The translations under genes and the position numbers were made by a program. Shown piece after piece: positions 33,818 through 43,661 of a stretch of 64,000 nt of DNA. The DNA comes from Desulfosporosinus metallidurans (GTDB lineage: Bacteria; Bacillota; Desulfitobacteriia; Desulfitobacteriales; Desulfitobacteriaceae). The notes under the pieces were generated by a model. It saw only the letters and a program-made list of their open reading frames with translations. It ran no database searches and was not told the origin of the DNA. The DNA lies in the NCBI RefSeq assembly GCF_001936615.1, contig NZ_MLBF01000006.1:1-64000 (forward strand). Reading direction: 5' to 3'. Each line of letters starts with the position of its first letter. Within the stretch, counting starts at the first letter, position 1.

Positions 33818-34723
33818 TCAGAGAATGGGCACTTTAGAATTCGGTGATTTTAAGTTATCTAAGTATTTCACAGCCTGCAGAGCAGCAGTTCCACCTTCTC
33901 CTGCAGCTTTAATTAATTGATAGGGTTGCCCTGTACAATCTCCAGCTGCAAATAAACCGGACAGACTTGTCTCCAGTTTATGATTAACCTTGATTGCTCC
34001 GTCATCCATTTCCAAGCCGGAAACGAGCTGCTCAGCTGGTAGAGTTTCTCTAATGATAAATACTCCATTGACCCGCAATTGTTCCCCCCCAAGGTCAAGT
34101 TGTTCTACGTTTTGGGTTCCTACAATTCCAATAACCTTGCTCTTCTTAACTTCAATTCGTGGGTCAAGTCGCAATACATCGCTGTAATAGGGAATGTAAT
34201 AAACTTTGGCACAGATATCCGCCATAAAATTGGCTTCATCTTCACCTTCCTGATTATAAGAAACGATCGCCACGTTTTTATTTTTATATAAGGGTCCGTC
34301 ACATGTGGCACAATACCCTACTCCCTTACCTAGTAATTTGGTCTCCCCTGGAAATAATTTATTGACCGATACGCCGGTGGCAATAATAATTGCATCCGCT
34401 TCTAAGGATTGATCCTTGCCCACGAGTGTAAAGGGCGGCCCAGGGTAAATGTTGTTTACTCTGAAAGATACGATGTGTATCTCACTTTTCTTTAAATGCT
34501 CTAAGAACCGTTGACGCAATTCTTCCCCACCAATTTCCGGGAATCCAAGCCAATTGTCAATTTGTGGAGCCTTAGAGAGCTTGGGACTACAAAATTCTGT
34601 ACCCATTAAGATGAAATCGCGTTTCCGAATTTTTGCGTTAAGTGCCGCGGCCATTCCTGCCGGTCCACATCCAACAATCGCAAGTTCATAATGATTCTTT
34701 AGAGTCTGAAAATCCTCTGACAT
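33818..34723 (-). CDS. TrxB-like flavoprotein lacking the NADPH-binding motif
   Basis: A 301-residue thioredoxin-reductase fold. The FAD motif IVGCGPAGMAAALNA, redox pair CATCDGPLY and C-terminal GLFAAGDCTG are intact. At the NADPH site, where TrxB has GGGNSA, this protein reads IVSYNQEGEDEAN, so the GxGxxA motif is lost. Ferredoxin-dependent flavin thioredoxin reductases and related deep-branching TrxB proteins show the same loss. It is therefore probably not an NADPH enzyme; ferredoxin is a reasonable donor. ATG 34723 is preceded by GAGGAGG. It is monocistronic with its own terminator. Confidence 0.78.
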   Translation of the reverse strand: MSEDFQTLKNHYELAIVGCGPAGMAAALNAKIRKRDFILMGTEFCSPKLSKAPQIDNWLGFPEIGGEELRQRFLEHLKKSEIHIVSFRVNNIYPGPPFTLVGKDQSLEADAIIIATGVSVNKLFPGETKLLGKGVGYCATCDGPLYKNKNVAIVSYNQEGEDEANFMADICAKVYYIPYYSDVLRLDPRIEVKKSKVIGIVGTQNVEQLDLGGEQLRVNGVFIIRETLPAEQLVSGLEMDDGAIKVNHKLETSLSGLFAAGDCTGQPYQLIKAAGEGGTAALQAVKYLDNLKSPNSKVPIL

Positions 34724-34975
34724 TATTGGTAACCCTCCTCAAGTATAAATTCCATTTCCTTAATAAGTGTTCCCCTAATTAACGCCAAAATACTAATCAA
34801 TAAACAGAGCAGTGTCTGCCTTTCATGGTTATATTACTGTTAGTATTAACACTAAATTTAAAAGCACGAAAGTTGGCAATATTTCCTATTCACAAGTTGA
34901 CGGATATTATTGCTAGCTGTAGAATATATACAACAAGATCCTATATGCACAATGATAGTAGTTGAGGTGTAAACT

Positions 34976-35377
34976 ATGAACGAAGATATGATCCGTAAAT
35001 TCGAACTCACCATTCCCGTTGAGCGTTCTATCCAAGCGGAATTACTTCTCCTCTTAGGACAAAGACCTTCTCATGGATATGAACTGATTCAACGCCTTAA
35101 TGAGGCCGATTTTAAGAGCGCTGAAGCAGATGCTGCAACCGTTTATAGAAATCTAAGGCGCATGGATAAGGATGGTTTAATCAGATCTCATTGGGAAGTC
35201 GGTGAATCTGGCCCAGGAAGGAGACAATACAAATTAACCCCTCAAGGAGACGAGTCTCTAAAATTATGGTTTCAATACATTGTTCAACAAAAGACAAAGT
35301 TAGAGAACTTTTTGCAAGCCTATTGTGAATACGAAGAATCTTCGTCCAAGAGGAAAGATGGGGTGAACAAACCATGA
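34976..35377 (+). CDS. PadR-family transcriptional regulator
   Basis: A 133-residue protein with a winged helix of the PadR type: LLLLGQRPSHGYELIQRLN, then ATVYRNLRRMDKDGLIRSHW and RRQYKLTPQGDESL, with a short C-terminal helix. ATG follows GAGGTG. The stop overlaps the next gene by 4 nt (ATGA), so regulator and binding protein are made together. It probably represses its own operon; ligand unknown. Confidence 0.88.
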   Translation: MNEDMIRKFELTIPVERSIQAELLLLLGQRPSHGYELIQRLNEADFKSAEADAATVYRNLRRMDKDGLIRSHWEVGESGPGRRQYKLTPQGDESLKLWFQYIVQQKTKLENFLQAYCEYEESSSKRKDGVNKP

Positions 35378-36198
35378 ACGGCTCAAACAAGACTCTCAAA
35401 ATTATCCATGCTGGCGCCTTACAGCGTGTCGTTGAAACTTGCCTTGAACACTTTTTAAAGCAAAACTCAGGTCTAAAATTAGAGATAAAAGGGGTTGGTT
35501 CACGGGAGGGTGCCAAACGCTTATTATCGGGGGACCACTATGACATCATTGCTCTAGCTGACCAAGCCCTCTTTGCGGAGTTCTTAGTGCCCGATCTAGT
35601 AGAAAACTACTTTGCCTTTGCTGCTGATCAAATGGTCATTGGCTATGATCGCTTTTCAAGTGGAAGTCAGGAGATTAATCCCGACAATTGGATCGAGCTG
35701 TTACTTAAGCCCCAAGTTCGCTTTGCCCGATCCGACCATCATCTTGATCCCTGCGGCTATCGAGCCCTTATGGTTTGGCAATTGGCTGAAAAGCTCTATA
35801 ACATACCGGGTCTCTACTCTAAGATGGAAACCGCCTGTATTCCTTACTCTACTTACCCTAAATCATTAGATCTTGCCAATGCTTTATTTCAAGGTAAGGT
35901 TGATTATGCTTTTCTCTATTCCTCTGAGGCTACACAATTAGGGCTTCCCCATATCATCCTACCTTCCAAAATTAACCTCTCTAACCCTGCTTTCGCCGAT
36001 TTTTATGACCAGGCTGCGGTCTCCTTAGAAAGCAAACTCCCCGGAAATACCGTCATCATTCATGGTAAACCTATAGAATTTGCGATTGGTTTATCCAAGA
36101 ATTGCCCCTATCCCGAACTAGCTCAATCGTTCGTCGATCTTTTGACTGGTTCAGAAGGCTCTTTGATTCTAGAAGAATGTGGTCTAATTCCCTGCTAA
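35374..36198 (+). CDS. Molybdate/tungstate-binding-like protein without a signal peptide
   Basis: A 274-residue type II periplasmic-binding fold similar to ModA/WtpA. It begins LKIIHAGALQRVVETCLEHF, with KGVGSREGAKRLLSG, DIIALADQALF, FARSDHHLDPCGYRALM and VDYAFLYSSEATQLGL as expected ligand-site segments. Normal members are exported lipoproteins; here the open frame starts straight with the first strand, and no hydrophobic leader exists, so it is cytoplasmic. Coupled to a PadR gene and followed by ChrA, it could be an intracellular oxyanion sensor. No ABC permease is adjacent. Confidence 0.7.
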   Translation: MNGSNKTLKIIHAGALQRVVETCLEHFLKQNSGLKLEIKGVGSREGAKRLLSGDHYDIIALADQALFAEFLVPDLVENYFAFAADQMVIGYDRFSSGSQEINPDNWIELLLKPQVRFARSDHHLDPCGYRALMVWQLAEKLYNIPGLYSKMETACIPYSTYPKSLDLANALFQGKVDYAFLYSSEATQLGLPHIILPSKINLSNPAFADFYDQAAVSLESKLPGNTVIIHGKPIEFAIGLSKNCPYPELAQSFVDLLTGSEGSLILEECGLIPC

Positions 36199-36295
36199 TC
36201 AACTCGAAAAAATCCCTATGAAATCTCCAAGTTTGACCGACAACCGTTGAGCCAGGAAAAACCCTAGACTAAGAAGTGAGTTAGGGGGCTAAATC

Positions 36296-37558
36296 ATGGA
36301 AAACAAGACGGAACGTAAGCTTAACCAGTCGTTGGAACAACCCAGGTTGGTGAGTCTCTTGGAAATTGCTAAAACGTTTTTGCACATCGGGTTTGTATCT
36401 TATAGTTTAGCAGCGCTTGGGGAAGCAAAAAAGGCCTTAGTGGATAAGAAAAACTGGCTGACCGATGAGGAATATTTGAACGGCTTAGCTCTTTCACAAC
36501 TCTTACCCGGTGCACCTACCGTCAACCTAAACACTTACATTGGATATTTCCTGAGAGGATTTCCGGGTGCCTTAGTGGCTAGTATCTTTTTTGTGATTCC
36601 CTGTTTTCTATTAATGGTCGTTCTCGCCCACCTCTATCTAAACTATAACGACGTACCTTTAGTATCCTCGTTGTTTAAAGGAGTAGGCGCTTTAGTCGTA
36701 GGCCTGGTCTTAAACACCATCCTTGATCTCTGGAAAAAAGGAGTAAACTCCCCTCAGCTGACAATCCTGGCTGTTGTCGGATTTGTGATGGTGTATTTTA
36801 TGAAGGTCAATATTATGTCTCTTCTTTTAGTCGCGGGAGTAGTAAGCCTCGTCTCAACCTTCCTAACTTATAAAGTTACTGGATGGAAAGCCATAATGGA
36901 TAAAAAGTTTTGGCTCGCCAAAAAGTCCTCCCCCAGGGCAGTTTCTGCCATTAAGTTTGAGTTCAGCAAGAAAAAGTACGTGGCTATGTTAATGATGCTG
37001 GCAGTCCTCCTGATCCTCAATTTTGTGATCAATTCTAGCAATCCAACCTATCGTCAACTGGGAACCACATTATTCGGCATCGGCGGGCTAACCTTCGGGA
37101 GTGGCTACGCAATGCTGCCATTTATCCAAGATACCATGGTTAATCAATATCACTTTGTTACAGATAAGGAATTTGGGGTAGCCCTAGCCTTGAGCTTACT
37201 AACCCCCGGTCCAGTCACTGTTATCTCTGCCTTTATAGGCTATAAAGTAGCAGGCCTATTTGGAGCAGCACTGGCTATGGCCAATATGTATTTACCGGCC
37301 TTTGCCTTTGTGAATATTATCTCAGACCTCTACAATCGTGCACGCAAAGTAGATAAATTCAAAATGGTTATCACTGGAGTTGTAGCCGCATTCATCGGGA
37401 CACTCTGGGCAGTTGTTATTAAATTGACGGGTAGCTCGTTAGTCGATTTGCCGACCTATGGAATGGCTATAGCAGCATTTGGGGTACAGCGTTTTACCAA
37501 GATCGATACGCTCTGGATCATAATCGGTGGAGCGTTGATCTCGTTGGTTATTTTCTAG
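36296..37558 (+). CDS. chrA: Chromate transporter (ChrA family, two-domain)
   Basis: A 420-residue protein made of two homologous CHR domains (about 20-200 and 225-415). Each has the family motif: SQLLPGAPTVNLNTYIGYF and LSLLTPGPVTVISAFIGYKV, and the glycine-rich FGSGYAMLPF. ChrA proteins export chromate; in anaerobes sulfate-like or molybdate-like anions are possible. It lies 97 nt after the binding-protein gene, in the same direction, so a PadR-SBP-ChrA operon is likely. Confidence 0.85.
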   Translation: MENKTERKLNQSLEQPRLVSLLEIAKTFLHIGFVSYSLAALGEAKKALVDKKNWLTDEEYLNGLALSQLLPGAPTVNLNTYIGYFLRGFPGALVASIFFVIPCFLLMVVLAHLYLNYNDVPLVSSLFKGVGALVVGLVLNTILDLWKKGVNSPQLTILAVVGFVMVYFMKVNIMSLLLVAGVVSLVSTFLTYKVTGWKAIMDKKFWLAKKSSPRAVSAIKFEFSKKKYVAMLMMLAVLLILNFVINSSNPTYRQLGTTLFGIGGLTFGSGYAMLPFIQDTMVNQYHFVTDKEFGVALALSLLTPGPVTVISAFIGYKVAGLFGAALAMANMYLPAFAFVNIISDLYNRARKVDKFKMVITGVVAAFIGTLWAVVIKLTGSSLVDLPTYGMAIAAFGVQRFTKIDTLWIIIGGALISLVIF

Positions 37559-37610
37559 ATTCAGTCCGTAAGTTGCATCCAGTATTCTTAAGTATCTCAG
37601 TTGCAGAAAT

Positions 37611-37648
37611 GAGAACGGAAATTGCATTAAGAAGCAATTTCCGTTCTC
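37611..37648. terminator. 15-bp hairpin between convergent chrA and chemoreceptor genes
   Basis: GAGAACGGAAATTGC (37611-37625) and GCAATTTCCGTTCTC (37634-37648) form a perfect stem. T-runs are weak on both sides, so termination efficiency is uncertain. Confidence 0.55.
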
Positions 37649-37700
37649 CTGTCGACAATCTAACAGAGTCGTTTTTAGGGTGCTTTTTAGTAACAAACAC

Positions 37701-39470
37701 TTATATAGTAAATTTCTTTAAGGAGTCTTGCAATTCATCGGCCATTTTTGCTAAAACCTGACTTGAAGACGCGATTTCTTCAACAGATGCTGATTGTTCC
37801 TCCGTTGCAGCAGATACAGTTTGTGTCTGTCCTGTAATATCTCGACTAGTCTCAAAGATATCAGTCACTGAAGAAACTATTCTTTCGCTACCCAGCGCCA
37901 TTTGTTCAATCTCATCAGAGATTTCCCCAACCTGAGACGAAACGTGATTAACTAATGATGCAATTTCATCAAATGCCTGGCCAGCAATCTCAGCGACCTC
38001 TGTCCCCAGTTTAACTTGATGCGTTCCCTCATTCATTGATAATACTGCCTTATGTGTGTCTTGTTGAATTTCACTAATCAATAAAGCAATTTGTTGTGAA
38101 GCTTCCTGTGATTGTTCTGCTAATTTACGGACCTCATCCGCTACAACAGCGAATCCTCTTCCTTGTTCACCTGCTCGCGCAGCCTCAATCGCAGCATTTA
38201 AAGCGAGAAGATTTGTTTGTGCAGCAATACCCGATATGGTATCTACGATCTGTCCAATTTCTTTAGAACGCTCCCCCAAATTCAAAACCACTTCTGCCGA
38301 TCCCGTCACTGTTTTTTCAATATTAATCATTTGCTGAATGGTTTTATTGATCATCTGACTTCCCTCAGCTGCTGAAGAAGCCGTATTTTCAGAGGATTGG
38401 ACTGCTACTTTGGCGTTTTCCAACATATGTTGGATCCCCGCTGACATTTGCTGCACAATCGCAGACGTTTCATTCACTGCATTAAGTTGTTTTTCTGCAC
38501 CTACTGCGACTTCCATTATAGCCATGGCTACCTGTTGAGAAGCTTGAGCGGATTGTTCTGCTCCAGAGCTCAATTGTTGAGATGATGCCGCAACTTGCGT
38601 CGAGGATAATGACACTTGTTGAATAAGGTGTATTAGGTTATCCGTCATAGTTTTGAAAGCTCTATCAAGTTGACCTATTTCATCTTTTGAATTATTCTCG
38701 AATTCTCTGATTTTCAGATTACCCTTAGCTATTTCTTCTGCATTTTCTGCCACAGCTACAATCTGTTTTGATATTTTATTGCTCAAAATAATGCCCAACA
38801 CAAGAGAAACTCCAAAAGCTACTAGGATGGATAGGATAGTATAGATTACACTTCTCCGAGTCTTTTGTTGATAATCCAGTTGTTTCGCTAAAACAAGTTT
38901 ATCTATATCATCAACCCAATTTCCTGTCCCGATCACCCAATTATAAGGTTGAAACAACACTGTATAACCTCTTTTGGGTAACGCTTCGGTTTGATTCGGC
39001 TTAGCAAATGAATAGTCTGTATACCCACCACCTGCTTGAGTTCCCTTAGTAATCATTTCCTGAATAAAAAGTTTACCTTTACTGTCCTTGCTGTCATAGC
39101 GCGACTTACCTTCAGAAGCCTCTCTCCCTAAAAGAACAACATTTATTCCAGCGGTCGTATCTATCCAGAAGTAATTATCCGTATCATACCGTAAATTTCT
39201 AACTAAATCAGCAGCTTTAATTTTTGCTTCTTCTGGAGATAATTCTCCTTTTTGCTGCCTATTATAAGTATCTTGAACTAAACTATAAGCGGTTTGTACC
39301 TCTAATTTAATTGTCCGATCAAATTGTTCGTATAAAGTATTACGATATTGAGTTATGTTAGTTTGTTCGGTCACGATTACATTATAAATATTATACCCAC
39401 CAAGAATTGAACCCATAATGAAAGCCGTAGTCAATAACAAAAGAATAATTCGATATTTTATTTTAGTCAT
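37701..39470 (-). CDS. Methyl-accepting chemotaxis protein with single-Cache sensor
   Basis: A 589-residue chemoreceptor. Layout: N-terminal TM helix (about 5-27), extracellular sCache_2-type domain (to about 200, with [14 protein letters not shown] and [15 protein letters not shown]), second TM, HAMP, and a cytoplasmic signalling domain whose tip has the [20 protein letters not shown] hairpin. It binds small molecules, often organic acids. ATG 39470 follows AAAAGGAG. A c-di-GMP-I riboswitch stands upstream, so its synthesis is tied to motile/sessile state. Confidence 0.93.
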   Translation of the reverse strand: MTKIKYRIILLLLTTAFIMGSILGGYNIYNVIVTEQTNITQYRNTLYEQFDRTIKLEVQTAYSLVQDTYNRQQKGELSPEEAKIKAADLVRNLRYDTDNYFWIDTTAGINVVLLGREASEGKSRYDSKDSKGKLFIQEMITKGTQAGGGYTDYSFAKPNQTEALPKRGYTVLFQPYNWVIGTGNWVDDIDKLVLAKQLDYQQKTRRSVIYTILSILVAFGVSLVLGIILSNKISKQIVAVAENAEEIAKGNLKIREFENNSKDEIGQLDRAFKTMTDNLIHLIQQVSLSSTQVAASSQQLSSGAEQSAQASQQVAMAIMEVAVGAEKQLNAVNETSAIVQQMSAGIQHMLENAKVAVQSSENTASSAAEGSQMINKTIQQMINIEKTVTGSAEVVLNLGERSKEIGQIVDTISGIAAQTNLLALNAAIEAARAGEQGRGFAVVADEVRKLAEQSQEASQQIALLISEIQQDTHKAVLSMNEGTHQVKLGTEVAEIAGQAFDEIASLVNHVSSQVGEISDEIEQMALGSERIVSSVTDIFETSRDITGQTQTVSAATEEQSASVEEIASSSQVLAKMADELQDSLKKFTI

Positions 39471-39520
39471 ATTCCATCTCCTTTTCAAAATACTATAGAT
39501 TTAAAGTCAATATAATTAAA

Positions 39521-39660
39521 ACTAAAAACAAAATCGCCACGTAAATGACATGGCGACAGAGTCCTTAATTGGTAGCTCGGCTATCATCACCCTAAGTGGA
39601 AGACCCGTAGCTTTGCGTCCCCGGCTTTCACCGAGTTTGCCTTTCTCAATAGCCCTATGC
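39521..39660 (-). promoter_or_regulatory. c-di-GMP-I (GEMM) riboswitch with terminator
   Basis: On the minus strand the aptamer (about 39655-39565) shows the GEMM core: AGGCAAACTCGGTGAAAGCC, GGGGACGCAAAGCTACGGGTC, then GATAGCCGAGCTACC. It is followed by a terminator stem (39535-39555) and ATTTTGTTTTTAG. It precedes the chemoreceptor gene by about 60 nt. An aptamer followed directly by a terminator can be on or off; the direction is not evident. Confidence 0.93.
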
Positions 39661-39877
39661 AAGATACAAATATGTAATAAATTGTATTTTAATTATTAAT
39701 GGTAGAAGCCAATTTATTTATTTTAATCTTTCTTTGAGTCTTAGTCAAGACTTAACATGTCAGAGGCAACCTTAAAATATTTTTTTCATACGCTTTCATC
39801 GCTGCGAGAAGGACATTCCTGAGTTAATCAAGAATGTGTTAATGTAGTAAGGAGATCTTTACAAGGTGGAGAAATTC

Positions 39878-41449
39878 ATGAATTGTGATCTTTTAATAAA
39901 AAATGGTTTCATCATCGATGGCACTGGAAACCCGGGTTTCTATGGCGATCTGGCTGTAAGCGAAGGGAAGATTATTGCAATAGCTACCAAAATCGAATGC
40001 GAAGCGGAGAGAGTTATTGATGCCTTCGGATTAACGGTATGTCCAGGCTTTATTGACCCCCATGTACATGAAGAACTTACAGTTTTAACGAGTGGTAAGT
40101 TTGAGGAATTTCTGCGACAAGGGGTTACCACAACGGTTAATGGGAACTGTGGACATTCCATAACGCCCTATTCTTCAGATAACATCTATGAATATATGGC
40201 TAAAAAAGGGCTTATTTCCGTTGAGACAAAAGAACGAAATAAACGAGTCGTGCCTGCCTGGTCATCTTTCTCAGGCTATATCGACGTTATCAAAAACAAA
40301 GGTACCAACTTAAATATGGGATTTCTCTTAGGGCATGGCACTTTAAGATGGAGTGTCATGGGAGACACGAAAAATAGAAAACCAACCGTTGAAGAAGAAA
40401 AAAAAATAGGCTATCTAATTAAAGAGGGCATGGAACATGGGGCCTTAGGGATATCAACCGGCTTGACCTATGGTCCAAGCAAATATGCCGATACCGATGA
40501 AATCATTACACTATCTAAGGTAGCACAAAAATATGATGGAATATATGCATCCCATATCAGAAACTATATTGGAATCTTGGAAGCTGTTAAGGAAGCCATA
40601 AGAATCGGTGAAGCGGCAGGCATAAGAGTACAGGTGTCCCATCTGACGCCGAATTGTCCTGAAGCATTTGATGAAATACTCGCTGCTCGGGAAAGGGGAG
40701 TGGAAATTGCAGTCGATACTATCCCCAAAAGCAGCGGGCACTACAGGAGAAAGGACAGATTATTTCAGTTTATAGTATCACAAGAGAGCATCAAGACTCC
40801 TGAGGGAAGACGAAAACTATTAAAAAAGATTCGATTCAAAGACCAACTTTTGGTTATCAATACGGATGATCCTCACATGGAAAATCGGACCTTAAAAGAA
40901 ATTGCTTACGAGCGAAGGATAGATGTCGATGAACTAATCCTCAATCTATTGGAAAATGACAGTCCTAACCTGGCCTTCTGTCAGGGTGGACTCATCAGAC
41001 GAGATTTTCCAGGAGCCCCTTATGAGGATAATATAGTCAAGAATCCCCTAGTCATGGTTGGTTCAGATAGGGTATTTGGGGAAATAGACGACCCTTCTGC
41101 CTGGTATGAATTATTTAGAAAAGGCGCATTTCCAATATTCTCCGACTTATGCAGGCAAAAAGGTATGAGATTAGAAGAAATTATTAGAAGGATAACTTCC
41201 CTACCCGCCCAGCAGTTCCGATTGAGTGATAGAGGTATGCTCGCCAAAAGAAAAGCAGCCGATATAACAATCATCGATATGGATAATTATTATTACCCCT
41301 CCGACGAGGAAATCGATTATAAAAACCCATTAACAATGGCAAGAGGGGTTAAGTATACGATTGTTAATGGCAAAGTAGCCTTAGATGATGGAACGTTAAA
41401 AGAAATAAATGCAGGGCAATTATTATCGAGAAATGGTCGCAAATTATAA
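39878..41449 (+). CDS. N-acyl-D-amino-acid deacylase family amidohydrolase
   Basis: A 523-residue metal-dependent amidohydrolase of the D-aminoacylase type (COG3653). It begins DLLIKNGFIIDGTGNPGFYG, has the metal motif PGFIDPHVHEE, NGNCGHS (Cys ligand typical of D-aminoacylases), ASHIRNYIG, VSHLTPN and INTDDPHMENR, and ends with the beta-sandwich TIVNGKVALDDG. ATG 39878 follows GGTGGAG by 6 nt. It hydrolyses N-acyl-D-amino acids or a related amide; dihydroorotase-like activities are less likely. It is monocistronic with a shared terminator. Confidence 0.85.
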   Translation: MNCDLLIKNGFIIDGTGNPGFYGDLAVSEGKIIAIATKIECEAERVIDAFGLTVCPGFIDPHVHEELTVLTSGKFEEFLRQGVTTTVNGNCGHSITPYSSDNIYEYMAKKGLISVETKERNKRVVPAWSSFSGYIDVIKNKGTNLNMGFLLGHGTLRWSVMGDTKNRKPTVEEEKKIGYLIKEGMEHGALGISTGLTYGPSKYADTDEIITLSKVAQKYDGIYASHIRNYIGILEAVKEAIRIGEAAGIRVQVSHLTPNCPEAFDEILAARERGVEIAVDTIPKSSGHYRRKDRLFQFIVSQESIKTPEGRRKLLKKIRFKDQLLVINTDDPHMENRTLKEIAYERRIDVDELILNLLENDSPNLAFCQGGLIRRDFPGAPYEDNIVKNPLVMVGSDRVFGEIDDPSAWYELFRKGAFPIFSDLCRQKGMRLEEIIRRITSLPAQQFRLSDRGMLAKRKAADITIIDMDNYYYPSDEEIDYKNPLTMARGVKYTIVNGKVALDDGTLKEINAGQLLSRNGRKL

Positions 41450-41540
41450 TATTTTGCTCACAAAAAGGGTGAGCGGGCCGAGATTGCTTACTCCTTTGAG
41501 ATTGTTCCCAACCTGGTTATCCAAGATATTTTGAAATATA

Positions 41541-41586
41541 AAAGAGGATTATTCACCTATAATGGGGTGAATAATCCTCTTTTAAT
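41541..41586. terminator. Bidirectional terminator between convergent genes
   Basis: AAAGAGGATTATTCACC (41541-41557) pairs with GGTGAATAATCCTCTTT (41566-41582), with A/T runs on both sides. Confidence 0.88.
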
Positions 41587-41588
41587 AT

Positions 41589-43367
41589 TTAGCACATCCC
41601 GCAATCACGATGGCTTTTCTTATAATCACTAACCTCTTTTTTCTCTGAACCTTTAATAACTTGGGTCTCCGGATCAATCAGCTGCTGCTCTCCTGATGTC
41701 TCCACAGGATTTGCTATCCCTGGTTTGACGGGCGAAAGGAGACAGGATTTGAAACCTCCGTCAAGATTTTTTACTCTGAATCCATTTTGGGTTAAGATCC
41801 TAGACGCGACATACCCTCTCAGTCCAATCTGACAATATTCCAAGATCTCTTTATCCTTATCAAGTTCTCCAAGTCGTCCTCTGAGACCGTCCACTGGAAT
41901 ATGGAGAGCCCCCTCGATGTGACCCGCATTGAATTCGATGTCTGTACGCACATCCAATAAGATCGTGTTTTCTCGATCATAAGACACGAGCTGCTCGGTC
42001 GATATGACATCCACTCGGCCTGCTAAGAGATTTTCCGCGACATACCCTGCCATATTCACTGGATCCTTAGCGGAAGAATACGGCGGCGCATAGCAAAGCT
42101 CTAACTCGGTTAAATCCGTGACCGTTCCACCCAGGCGAAGAACCGTCGCGATAACATCGATTCTCTTATCCACCCCATCGCTGCCTACCCCCTGTGCTCC
42201 TAATATTTTGCCCTCTTCACTGAAAATCAGCTTCAAGGTCATCATCAAGGCTCCAGGATAGTAGGAGGCATGGGCAGCCGGATGAACAGTGATCGTTTTA
42301 TAAGGGATGTTTAGACGTTTCAAAGTCCGCTCATTATTACCTGTACTGGCCGCCGTCAAGCCAAACACCTTGATAATTGAAGTTCCCTGGGTCCCTTTAT
42401 ACGTTGTGTTTAAACCTGCAATATTGTCCGCTGCAATTCGACCTTGCTTATTGGCAGGACCAGCTAGGGGAACTGCTGTATTTTGTTTGTTAACAAAATC
42501 CACGACTTCAATCGCGTCTCCGACTGCATATACATTTTCTGCATTAGTGGCCATATTTTCGTTGACTAAAATATGCCCTTTCGCTCCCAACTTAATTCCA
42601 CTCTCTTTAAGGAACCCAGTATCCGGAATCACTCCAATTGCTAAGATCACGAGATCAGCCTTCAATTTTTTCTCGCTATTGAGGGTGATTTCAACTCCGT
42701 TTTCCAGATCCTTAAAGGACTTAACCCCATCATTTAAGATGAGCTGGACCTCATTATCGCTAATCTCCTTTTCCACGGCTGCCACAATATCCGTGTCGAA
42801 GGGAGCCAGGACATGGGGTGCGGCTTCGACTAAGGTAACGTCTACCCCTCGATGCTTTAAATTCTCAGCCATCTCTACGCCGACAAAGCCACCCCCGATG
42901 ACGACTGCACTATTAACCCCTTGGTTATCGACATAGTCTTTAATACTATCCGTATCGGGTATGTTTCGTAAGGTCAATATTCTCTTACTATTGATCCCTT
43001 CGATATAGGGTTTGATCGCTCTTGCGCCTGGAGATAAAACGACGTAGTCATACGTTTCTAAATACATGCCTCTGTCTTTACTTCTTACCGTCACTAACTT
43101 TTTACGAGTATCCAGACTGATTACTTCGCTGTTCACTCTGACGTCGATATTAAATCTATTCTTCATACTTTCAGGGGTTTGGACTAAAAGCTTTTCCCTT
43201 TCCTTAATGGTTTCCCCGATGTAATAGGGTAACCCACAATTGGCAAAGGAAATGTACTCGTCCCTTTCAAACATAATAATCTCAGCACTTTCATCGAGTC
43301 TTCTCAATCTTGCAGCTGCAGATGCACCGCCAGCCACACCGCCTACAACTAAAACCTTCTTACTCAC
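41589..43367 (-). CDS. CoA-disulfide reductase / rhodanese fusion (CoADR-Rhd)
   Basis: A 592-residue flavoprotein. It has FAD motif VVGGVAGGASAAARLRR, active-site Cys in SFANCGLPYYIG, NADH motif VIGGGFVGVEMAENL and dimerisation domain (to about 450). A C-terminal rhodanese domain (about 465-555) has catalytic Cys in LEYCQIGLRGY. Such fusions reduce CoA persulfide or polysulfide in sulfur-respiring bacteria. An unusual basic tail ends in HRDCGMC, a possible extra dithiol. GTG 43367 is preferred because AGGAGGA lies 7-8 nt upstream; the frame extends further only as noise. It is monocistronic. Confidence 0.9.
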   Translation of the reverse strand: MSKKVLVVGGVAGGASAAARLRRLDESAEIIMFERDEYISFANCGLPYYIGETIKEREKLLVQTPESMKNRFNIDVRVNSEVISLDTRKKLVTVRSKDRGMYLETYDYVVLSPGARAIKPYIEGINSKRILTLRNIPDTDSIKDYVDNQGVNSAVVIGGGFVGVEMAENLKHRGVDVTLVEAAPHVLAPFDTDIVAAVEKEISDNEVQLILNDGVKSFKDLENGVEITLNSEKKLKADLVILAIGVIPDTGFLKESGIKLGAKGHILVNENMATNAENVYAVGDAIEVVDFVNKQNTAVPLAGPANKQGRIAADNIAGLNTTYKGTQGTSIIKVFGLTAASTGNNERTLKRLNIPYKTITVHPAAHASYYPGALMMTLKLIFSEEGKILGAQGVGSDGVDKRIDVIATVLRLGGTVTDLTELELCYAPPYSSAKDPVNMAGYVAENLLAGRVDVISTEQLVSYDRENTILLDVRTDIEFNAGHIEGALHIPVDGLRGRLGELDKDKEILEYCQIGLRGYVASRILTQNGFRVKNLDGGFKSCLLSPVKPGIANPVETSGEQQLIDPETQVIKGSEKKEVSDYKKSHRDCGMC

Positions 43368-43594
43368 AACTTGTCCTCCTCTAGTTTCGTATTTGAACCG
43401 TAATATTTGGTCCAAGCCATCTCGGGAAAGTTCGTTTGCAGTTGAAATTAATAATGTTTGTGAAAAAAAGGACATTTATAAGACTGCAAAAAATGCATCT
43501 TATCTTATACTAAAAAGCTGTGCTCACACCAACCCAATATTTCGCCGTTAAGAACTCTTCAAATAATTATTTTCACAAAACAAATAATAGCATA

Positions 43595-43627
43595 AAGGCA
43601 TCCTATCTATACGGACAGAGTGCCTTT
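43595..43627 (-). terminator. Possible terminator of the DUF302 gene
   Basis: AAAGGCA and TGCCTTT arms enclose a longer loop; on the minus strand TTTATGCTATT follows. Confidence 0.35.
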
Positions 43628-43661
43628 GCCTTTTCATTGATTTCATCCAACAACTATCTTG

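Noticed and set aside
42307..42936. Long plus-strand ORF inside the CoADR-rhodanese gene
   Set aside because: A shadow of a conserved flavoprotein gene, with no ribosome site.
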